Origin: Prosthecochloris sp.
GTDB taxonomy: Bacteria > Bacteroidota > Chlorobiia > Chlorobiales > Chlorobiaceae
Length of the DNA: 5,030 bases
Assembly (NCBI GenBank): GCA_004028745.1
Contig: RAZP01000058.1
Location: 1 to 5,030, forward strand
Direction of reading: 5' to 3'
Below are positions 1-5,030 of the stretch, in pieces. Numbering within the stretch: position 1 is the stretch's first letter; each line of letters starts with the position of its first letter. The notes under the pieces are model-generated. The model ran no database searches. It was not told the DNA's origin and saw nothing but the letters and a program-made list of their open reading frames with translations. The position numbers and the translations under genes are program-made.

Positions 1-2799
1 GAAGAGGTCACGAGATTCGGGGTGACAACCGCCAAGACGCAGAACAGCATGATCATGGTGATTACCCTGTTCAGCGACGATCCGGAAACCTATGACGCGA
101 CATTCCTGCAGAATTATATGAAGATCAACCTGCTTCCTGATATGCAGCGTGTCAACGGAGTTGGCCAGACCATGGTGTTTGGGGCAAGAGACTACTCGAT
201 GCGCATCTGGCTGAAGCCGGACAGGTTGGCGGCTTATTCGGTAACCCCCCAGGAGGTGATTGCGGCTGTTCAGAGCCAGAATGTCGAGGCTGCTCCGGGG
301 AAGTTCGGTGAGGGCACCGGTGAGGCCCTCGAGCTGATCGTCCGGTACAAGGGAAAAATGAAGGAGCCGGGTGAATACGGCAACATTATTCTGCGAACCA
401 ATGCGGACGGCTCGGTGCTGCGGCTCAGGGATGTGGCAAGGGTCGAGCTTGGCGCCTTCAGTTATGCGGTCGATGCGGACGCCAACGGCAAAGAGTCGAT
501 AACCATGGCGATTTTCCAGGCAGCAGGTTCCAACTCCAATGATATCCAGATTGCCATCCAGGATGTACTCGAGAAAGCGGCGGAATCGTTCCCCGTAGGG
601 ATCGATTACATCATTCCTTACAGTACGAAGAAGTCGCTCGACGAGTCGATCGAGCAGGTCATTTTTACCCTGCTGCAGGTTTTTGCGCTGGTCTTTCTCG
701 TGGTGTTCATTTTCCTGCAGGATTTCCGCTCCACGCTTATTCCTGCAATTGCCGTGCCTGTGGCCATTGTCGGTACCTTCTTCTTCCTGACCCTTTTCGG
801 TTTTTCAATCAACCTGCTGACCCTGTTCGCGCTTGTTCTCGCAATCGGCATTGTGGTCGATGATGCCATCGTTGTTGTCGAAGCTGTTCATGCAAGGATG
901 GAGCAGCAGCATCTTCCGGCAAGGGTCGCCACACATCAGGTTATGCGGGAAATAACCGGCGTGATTATATCCACTACGCTTGTTATCGCTTCGGTCTTCC
1001 TTCCCGTTGGTTTTCTCGGTGGTTCGATCGGGATGTTTTATCGGCAGTTTGCCTTTACGCTGGTAACAGCAGTTTTGATATCGACTGTCAATGCACTGAC
1101 GCTCAGTCCGGCACTCTGTGCGTTGTTTCTTACGAAGGGCGGTGAAGGAGAGGAAAACCTGGGCTGGTTCAAACGTTTCGAGCAGCGTCTTTTCAGGGGA
1201 TTCAATGCCGGTTTTTCATTGGTGGCCGAACGCTATGTCGGCACTCTCAAGGTACTCATCCGCAAAAAATGGGTAAGCCTTGGCGGGCTTGCCGCGGTCT
1301 CCGGGCTTGCATTCTGGATGGCGGCCTCCGCGCCAACCGGCTTTATTCCTGACGAAGACAGCGGCTTCTTTATTCTCTCCGCATCGCTTCCTCCCGGGGC
1401 ATCACTTGACCGGACAATGCAAACCCTTGACAAGGTCGAGACCATTTTGCAGGCAGAAGAGAGCGTTAACGACGTCATTTCGGTCGCAGGTTATGACCTG
1501 ATAGCCGGAGCAAGTTCCCCTTCCGCCGGTGTTGTTTTTGCCAGCCTCAAGGACCCGGAAGAGCGCGGCAGGGTGAAAAATATCGGCGCCATCATGGGCG
1601 GGGTATCGCAAAAGCTTGCATCGATCAGCGAAGGAGCCTTTTTCCCCTTCCAGCCTCCTACCGTTCCCGGGTTCGGTAATGTGGGGGGGCTTGAGATGGT
1701 TTTACAGGACAGGACATCCGGCAGCCTGGAAAAGTTCGGGGAAACGGCCAACGGTTTTATAGGAGCGCTGATGGCCCGCCCGGAAATCGCTTTTGCCTTT
1801 ACCACGTTCAATACCGGATATCCGCAATACGAGCTGGTGGTGGACGACGTAAAATCGAGCCAGCTCGGCGTTCGCGTCGATGAACTGCTCAGGGTCATGC
1901 AGGCGTATTACGGCAGTTTCCAGGTATCGGATTTCAACCGGTTCGGCAAATACTACAGGGTTATTGTTCAGGCAGAGGCAGAAGACCGCAGGGATCCCTC
2001 TTCGCTTGAAGGTGTGTTCGTAAAAAATGCAATGGGGGAGATGGTCCCCATGAATTCACTGGTAAGCCTGAAAAAAGTTTACGGTCCCGAGACTGTAAAT
2101 CATTTCAATCTCTTTAATGCATTGACCGTCAATGCCGTTGTTTCTCCGGGATATACCACCGGCCAGGCTATCAAAGCGGCTGAGCAGGTTGCGGCGGACG
2201 TGCTTCCTGCCGGATTTTCTTACGACTGGAAAGGCATGAGTCGTGAAGAGATCGAGTCGGGCAGTCAGGCGGTTTATATCTTTCTGCTTTCCCTGGTGTT
2301 TGTCTACCTCCTGCTTTCCGCGCAGTATGAAAGCTACATCCTGCCTCTTGCGGTTATTTTAACGATCCCGACCGGTATTCTGGGTGTTTTTGCCGGGATA
2401 CAGCTCTTCGGCATTGAAAACAACATCTATGTGCAGGTTGCGATGATTATGCTGATAGGACTGCTTGCAAAAAACGCTATTCTGATCGTGGAGTTTGCCA
2501 TTCAACGCAGAAAAGCCGGGTATTCGCTTGTTGAATCGGCACTTGAGGGTTCGAGGGTGAGGCTTCGGCCTATTCTCATGACCTCGCTTACCTTCGCTCT
2601 CGGCCTTCTGCCGCTTCTCTGGGTGTCCGGGCCATCCGCCCTCGGCAACCACTCTATCGGTGCCGCGGCGGTGGGGGGAATGCTCAGCGGGACGTTGCTT
2701 GGCGTACTGATTATTCCGGTGCTGTACATGGTTTTCCAGGCATTACAGGAAAAAGTCGGCGGGGTGCCACATGAGCCCGAGAGTGAAAGTACGCAATGA
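1..2799 (+). CDS. RND multidrug efflux transporter, HAE-1/AcrB type (5' partial)
   Basis: This is the inner-membrane proton/substrate antiporter of a tripartite efflux pump. The frame is open from base 1 to the TGA at 2797-2799 (932 codons). Codon 1 aligns by eye near AcrB residue 118-121, so only the N-terminus (TM1 and the first porter strands) is missing and full length would be about 1050 residues, normal for the family. Visible are the remaining porter and docking segments, TM2 (about codons 221-240) followed by FLQDFRS, TM3-TM6, TM7 (about 424-440) followed by GFIPDEDSGFF, the second periplasmic half, and TM8-TM12. The proton-relay residues are intact: Asp287-Asp288 in VVDDAIVVVE (AcrB D407/D408), Lys824 in LLAKNAILIVEF (K940), and Arg854 and Thr861 in RLRPILMTS (R971, T978). 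No frameshift is seen. The GTG at 22 lies inside a conserved porter strand and is not the start. The gene precedes the outer-membrane channel gene by 12 bases. Substrates cannot be deduced. Confidence 0.96.
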   Translation, partial: EEVTRFGVTTAKTQNSMIMVITLFSDDPETYDATFLQNYMKINLLPDMQRVNGVGQTMVFGARDYSMRIWLKPDRLAAYSVTPQEVIAAVQSQNVEAAPGKFGEGTGEALELIVRYKGKMKEPGEYGNIILRTNADGSVLRLRDVARVELGAFSYAVDADANGKESITMAIFQAAGSNSNDIQIAIQDVLEKAAESFPVGIDYIIPYSTKKSLDESIEQVIFTLLQVFALVFLVVFIFLQDFRSTLIPAIAVPVAIVGTFFFLTLFGFSINLLTLFALVLAIGIVVDDAIVVVEAVHARMEQQHLPARVATHQVMREITGVIISTTLVIASVFLPVGFLGGSIGMFYRQFAFTLVTAVLISTVNALTLSPALCALFLTKGGEGEENLGWFKRFEQRLFRGFNAGFSLVAERYVGTLKVLIRKKWVSLGGLAAVSGLAFWMAASAPTGFIPDEDSGFFILSASLPPGASLDRTMQTLDKVETILQAEESVNDVISVAGYDLIAGASSPSAGVVFASLKDPEERGRVKNIGAIMGGVSQKLASISEGAFFPFQPPTVPGFGNVGGLEMVLQDRTSGSLEKFGETANGFIGALMARPEIAFAFTTFNTGYPQYELVVDDVKSSQLGVRVDELLRVMQAYYGSFQVSDFNRFGKYYRVIVQAEAEDRRDPSSLEGVFVKNAMGEMVPMNSLVSLKKVYGPETVNHFNLFNALTVNAVVSPGYTTGQAIKAAEQVAADVLPAGFSYDWKGMSREEIESGSQAVYIFLLSLVFVYLLLSAQYESYILPLAVILTIPTGILGVFAGIQLFGIENNIYVQVAMIMLIGLLAKNAILIVEFAIQRRKAGYSLVESALEGSRVRLRPILMTSLTFALGLLPLLWVSGPSALGNHSIGAAAVGGMLSGTLLGVLIIPVLYMVFQALQEKVGGVPHEPESESTQ

Positions 2800-2811
2800 T
2801 GTAAAAGAGAA

Positions 2812-4245
2812 ATGATTGATATGATGAACAGAATGACAGAATTTCGGTTGGGCCTGATCCTCATGTTTTTACTGATACTGTCCGCGTGCAGTACGGTTGG
2901 AGAGTATGCACAACCCGATACAGATCTTCCCGATGCATACAGGGGAGCCGATGAGCCTGATTCGGGAGCGGTTGGCGCTCCTTTTTCAGGCACCATACCG
3001 TATCGGACCTTTTTTGCCGACTCCTCACTTGTTAAGCTTATTGATGCTGCTATAGAGAACAATCACGATCTTCAAGCTGCTGTCAAGAATATCGAATACG
3101 CCTCCTTGGCGCTGAAACAGGCAAAGCTGGGCAATCTTCCCGGGCTGAACCTGCAAGTCAGTGGCGGCACGGGAACCACCTCGGATTACGGAAGCAATCC
3201 TCTTCCCGATGGACAAGGAAGTATCGAAGAATACAGCGCATCGTTTTTGCTTTCCTGGGAAGCCGATATTTGGGGTAAGATCCGCAATACCAAAAAAGCG
3301 GCACTGGCAGAGTATCTACGGTCGATTGAAGCCAAAAAAGCTGTTCATACCAGGCTGGTTGCCGATGTTGCACAGGGATATTACAATTTGTTACTGCTTG
3401 ATGCACAGCTTGAGATCACGAAAAAGAACCTTACGCTTGCAGATACCACCCTTTCAATGATGAGGCTGCAATATGACGCGGGCCTTGTGACATCGCTGGC
3501 CGTAGAGCAGCAGGAGGCGGTAAGACTGGGGATACGTTCCAGCGTCGCCGGGATCGAACAGGGGATTGCCGTTCAGGAAAACGCCCTGAGTGTCCTTTGC
3601 GGCAGGATGCCCGATGAGATAGTTCGTGCCGCAAAACTTGCAGAGCTGCCGGCAGCTGACAGCTTTTCTCCTGGCATACCGGCTCAGCTGCTCAGTAACC
3701 GTCCCGATGTCAAAGCAGCAGAGATGGCCCTCATGAAGGCTCATGCAGAAACCGGTGTTGCATCGGCGCAACTCTATCCCTCGTTTACTATCAGTGCCGA
3801 AGGCGGAGCCAATGCCCTGAAAGCCAGTGACTGGTTCAATTTCCCGGGTTCGTTGTTCAGTTTTGTCCAAGGTACGGTTCTTCAACCGGTTTTTCAGCAG
3901 GGTAAACTCAGAACTGCTTATAAACAGTCCAAGGTTGTTCGTGATCGGGAAGAGATTCTTTTCAGGCAGACAGTTCTTGATGCGACAAGGGAGGTCTCCG
4001 ACGCTCTTGCGGCAATGAAGAAACTGGCTATCCGCGAGGAAGCTGTTGAGAAACAGGAACGAATTCTCCGGCAGTCGGTTGACAATGCAAACCTTCTGTT
4101 CAAAAGTGGCATGGCCGATTATCTGGAAGTGATTACAGCGCAGGCAAATGCGCTTGATGCTGCGCTTTCACTTGCGGATATTCACCGCCAGCGCCTTGAT
4201 GCCAGAACAGAACTGTATAGGGCACTGGGCGGAGGATGGCGGTAA
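2812..4245 (+). CDS. Outer-membrane efflux lipoprotein, NodT/OprM (TolC-like) family
   Basis: This is the trimeric outer-membrane channel that completes the RND pump. The 477-residue product is family-typical in length and has two outer-membrane efflux repeats, about residues 70-260 and 290-475. A lipoprotein signal peptide ends in LILSAC with Cys26 as the predicted lipidated residue; Ser at +2 suits outer-membrane sorting. Family hallmarks in order are YRTFFADSSLVKLI with NNHDLQAA (64-90), LSWEADIWGKIRN (147-159), AQGYYNLL (187-194), LLSNRPDVKAAE (293-304), LYPSFTISAEGG (321-332), QPVFQQGKL (358-366), GMADYLEVITAQ (433-444) and a terminal LYRALGGGW. Predicted beta strands lie near 107-150 and 320-360, and the rest is mostly helical coiled coil. 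It is almost certainly co-transcribed with the transporter. The start is uncertain: in-frame ATGs occur at 2812, 2821, 2824 and 2833. ATG 2812 has only a weak purine-rich AAGAG upstream (2805-2809), and any of the four leaves a usable signal peptide. Confidence 0.95.
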   Translation: MIDMMNRMTEFRLGLILMFLLILSACSTVGEYAQPDTDLPDAYRGADEPDSGAVGAPFSGTIPYRTFFADSSLVKLIDAAIENNHDLQAAVKNIEYASLALKQAKLGNLPGLNLQVSGGTGTTSDYGSNPLPDGQGSIEEYSASFLLSWEADIWGKIRNTKKAALAEYLRSIEAKKAVHTRLVADVAQGYYNLLLLDAQLEITKKNLTLADTTLSMMRLQYDAGLVTSLAVEQQEAVRLGIRSSVAGIEQGIAVQENALSVLCGRMPDEIVRAAKLAELPAADSFSPGIPAQLLSNRPDVKAAEMALMKAHAETGVASAQLYPSFTISAEGGANALKASDWFNFPGSLFSFVQGTVLQPVFQQGKLRTAYKQSKVVRDREEILFRQTVLDATREVSDALAAMKKLAIREEAVEKQERILRQSVDNANLLFKSGMADYLEVITAQANALDAALSLADIHRQRLDARTELYRALGGGWR

Positions 4246-4248
4246 AGG

Positions 4249-4277
4249 TTGCGATCGATCATCTAAGGTGCTATATT
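4249..4277 (+). promoter_or_regulatory. Candidate sigma70-type promoter for the small-protein genes
   Basis: TTGCGA (4249-4254) and TATATT (4272-4277) are separated by 17 bases, matching the sigma70 consensus at 4 of 6 and 5 of 6 positions. The -35 begins four bases after the stop codon of the efflux channel gene, in a spacer visibly richer in A and T than the flanking genes. It would give a start near 4284 and a leader of about 40 bases before the ATG at 4326. Such matches arise by chance in AT-rich spacers, and the host's sigma-factor preference is unknown. Confidence 0.4.
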
Positions 4278-4290
4278 AATAATTAGGGTA

Positions 4291-4307
4291 TTATGAGGCA
4301 TTCATAA
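4291..4307 (+). repeat. Inverted repeat in the leader of the first small gene
   Basis: TTATGA (4291-4296) and TCATAA (4302-4307) are perfect reverse complements around a five-base spacer, GGCAT. GG (4287-4288) and CC (4308-4309) could extend the stem past two unpaired bases. It lies just after the predicted transcription start and 18 bases before the ATG, so it could be an operator or a weak leader hairpin. The arms are short and AT-rich, and no U-tract follows directly, so it is not a convincing terminator. Confidence 0.35.
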
Positions 4308-4325
4308 CCTGAAACTATTTTTATC

Positions 4326-4574
4326 ATGGCCGATTCTGACCAACAGGAAACAATGCTTAAAACAGCAGCCGGTGTTGCAGGGGGAGCGTTCTTGTTTTCA
4401 CCTATCGGTATGCCGATAGTGCATGGCATCGCTGGAATTGCAGTCGCAAGTCTCGGTGTTATCGCGGCAGGGTCTGCAATAGGCGCAATAACCGATAACA
4501 TCGGTAATGTTTTTGCACCAAAAGACCAGCATCACGAAGACTACCCCGATATTGTGGACGAAGAAGAAGATTGA
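4326..4574 (+). CDS. Small hydrophobic-hairpin protein with acidic tail, unknown function (paralogue 1)
   Basis: I do not recognise this family. The 82-residue product has a short polar N-terminus (1-12), a glycine/alanine-rich hydrophobic stretch from Ala14 to Ile55 broken by FSPIGMP (24-30), and an acidic C-terminus with nine Asp/Glu among the last 16 residues. The hydrophobic part could form two membrane helices with a turn at Ser-Pro-Ile-Gly, leaving the charged tail exposed. No cleavable signal peptide or catalytic motif is seen. It aligns with the next gene at 24 identical positions over the roughly 43-column core, which strongly supports both being real genes. The start is ambiguous: ATG 4326 has no clear Shine-Dalgarno, while ATG 4353 (Met10) has AGGA four bases upstream and would give a 73-residue protein whose N-terminus resembles its neighbour more closely. 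A promoter-like sequence upstream suggests it is expressed independently of the efflux genes. Confidence 0.75.
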   Translation: MADSDQQETMLKTAAGVAGGAFLFSPIGMPIVHGIAGIAVASLGVIAAGSAIGAITDNIGNVFAPKDQHHEDYPDIVDEEED

Positions 4575-4627
4575 TGTGTCTGGATGATCGGGGAGCTTTT
4601 TCTAACCATGTGCGTTACTTCCTGAAC

Positions 4628-4639
4628 GTTATGAATAAC
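4628..4639 (+). repeat. Short inverted repeat upstream of the second small gene
   Basis: GTTAT (4628-4632) and ATAAC (4635-4639) are perfect reverse complements around GA. The left part, GTTATGAA (4628-4635), is the reverse complement of TTCATAAC (4301-4308) in the leader of the preceding gene, so the two upstream regions share an eight-base element on opposite strands, each within a small palindrome. It could be a common regulator site, but the element is short and the regions are AT-rich. Confidence 0.25.
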
Positions 4640-4644
4640 TTTTC

Positions 4645-4650
4645 GGGAGA
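4645..4650 (+). promoter_or_regulatory. Ribosome binding site of the second small gene
   Basis: GGGAGA ends nine bases before ATG 4660 and is the clearest Shine-Dalgarno-like sequence in the window. It favours ATG 4660 over the in-frame ATG at 4669, which would be 18 bases away. Confidence 0.6.
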
Positions 4651-4659
4651 ACAAAGAAA

Positions 4660-4908
4660 ATGGATGATATGATCAACAAAGCAGTAGGTGCCGCTGGACT
4701 GGCGGGTGGTGCTGTTATGTTTTCACCTCTCGGCTTTCCCTTTTTATTTCACGGTTTGTCTGGAATCGTTGTCGGCGGGCTTGGTGCATATGCTGCAAAT
4801 GCGGTTATAGGCAAGATCGTTGAGCAAAACAAACTGTCTGAACAGGCTCCTCCTGATGAAAGCGGGAGTGACGATTTTGTTCAGGACGACATTCTGCAGC
4901 AAGACTAA
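4660..4908 (+). CDS. Small hydrophobic-hairpin protein with acidic tail, unknown function (paralogue 2)
   Basis: This is an 82-residue paralogue of the preceding product, 85 bases downstream on the same strand. The shared core runs from Ala11 to Ile53: AAGLAGGA (11-18), FSPLGFP (21-27), HGLSGI (31-36), LG (41-42), AA (45-46) and IGKI (50-53). Relative to its neighbour there is one inserted residue before the conserved His-Gly. The tail is again acidic (seven Asp/Glu within 66-82) but its sequence is not conserved, which suggests that charge rather than exact sequence matters there. Closely spaced small residues in the core would allow tight helix packing or oligomers. No signal peptide, metal-binding cluster or enzyme motif is visible. 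A good ribosome binding site fixes the start. In layout it loosely recalls small glycine-rich membrane proteins such as MamC, but I see no specific shared motif. The function is unknown. Confidence 0.82.
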   Translation: MDDMINKAVGAAGLAGGAVMFSPLGFPFLFHGLSGIVVGGLGAYAANAVIGKIVEQNKLSEQAPPDESGSDDFVQDDILQQD

Positions 4909-4929
4909 GCATCGGTTTTTTCGTTGTTG

Positions 4930-5030
4930 TCATTGCGGCAGGGTTTCAAGAAGCAGTTTTTCGAGACTTTCCCCATCGGTGACCGGCAGATAACAGGTTT
5001 GAGCGGCACATACGTATGCGGCAGGTTGTG
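4930..5030 (-). CDS. C-terminal end of a probable YyaL/SSP411-family thioredoxin-domain protein (partial)
   Basis: Reading the minus strand from the right edge, codons run from 5028 to a TGA at 4932-4930 and give 32 residues containing AAYVCAAQTCYLPVTD followed by the amphipathic SLEKLLLETLPQ. The pattern AYVC-x3-TC-x2-PVTD plus a short helix is how I know proteins of the YyaL/SSP411 family (N-terminal thioredoxin-like DUF255 domain, C-terminal alpha/alpha barrel) to end. Those proteins are usually near 650-720 residues, so more than 95 percent of the gene would lie beyond the window. It converges on the second small gene, with 21 bases between the two stop codons and no clear hairpin terminator in the gap. 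The biochemical role of the family is poorly defined. The assignment rests on a short tail, so it is probable rather than certain. Confidence 0.65.
   Translation of the reverse strand, partial: QPAAYVCAAQTCYLPVTDGESLEKLLLETLPQ

Noticed and set aside
22..24. GTG as the start codon of the transporter
   Set aside because: The frame is open to base 1 and the preceding codons continue the conserved RND porter sequence, so the gene is truncated by the window edge.
1491..1898. 135-codon open frame on the minus strand
   Set aside because: It is antisense to the second periplasmic half of the transporter, is serine/proline-rich with no coherent protein features, and is a shadow of the coding frame.
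2502..3062. 186-codon open frame on the minus strand
   Set aside because: It lies opposite the well-supported transporter 3' end and channel 5' end, has no recognisable domain, and reads as an antisense shadow.
3454..3885. 143-codon open frame on the minus strand
   Set aside because: It is fully antisense to the channel gene, whose family motifs are continuous here, and has no protein-like pattern.
4253..4260. GATCGATC palindrome just after the channel gene
   Set aside because: It is an eight-base palindrome with no extension or repetition in the window, expected by chance and overlapping the promoter candidate spacer.
4585..4602. Possible intrinsic terminator after the first small gene (GGGGAGCTTTTT)
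   Set aside because: There is a T-run but no stable G/C-rich stem precedes it; AGCT alone is too short.
4326..4908. Two-peptide bacteriocin with double-glycine leaders
   Set aside because: Both proteins have Gly-Gly at similar positions (19-20 and 16-17), but it sits inside the conserved hydrophobic core, the leader consensus is absent, the tails are acidic, and no peptidase-transporter or immunity gene is present.

Overview
The window looks like chromosomal DNA from a Gram-negative bacterium: it holds an inner-membrane RND pump followed by an outer-membrane lipoprotein channel. Base composition is moderate and the genes are compact. Several starts have weak Shine-Dalgarno sequences. My impression is Chlorobi or a related lineage, but no marker gene here confirms that, so I hold it loosely.

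Layout. Positions 1-2799 (+) carry most of an HAE-1/AcrB-type RND transporter. It is cut by the left window edge and lacks about 115-120 N-terminal residues. Twelve bases later, 2812-4245 (+) encodes a complete NodT/OprM-type outer-membrane efflux lipoprotein. Together they are the distal part of a tripartite efflux operon; the periplasmic adaptor gene would be expected upstream of the window. After an 80-base AT-richer spacer with a plausible sigma70-type promoter and an inverted repeat come two small genes, 4326-4574 and 4660-4908 (+). They encode paralogous 82-residue proteins of unknown function, each with a glycine/alanine-rich hydrophobic hairpin and an acidic tail. Finally, 4930-5030 (-) is the 3' end of a convergent gene whose C-terminus resembles the YyaL/SSP411 thioredoxin-domain family.

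Working together. The transporter would capture substrates from the periplasm or outer membrane leaflet and drive them, by proton antiport, through the outer-membrane channel. The small pair appears to be a separate transcription unit, and nothing in the sequence ties it functionally to the pump. It is the least explained and most interesting part of the window. The rest is ordinary efflux-operon sequence with no sign of mobile elements, CRISPR arrays or RNA genes.
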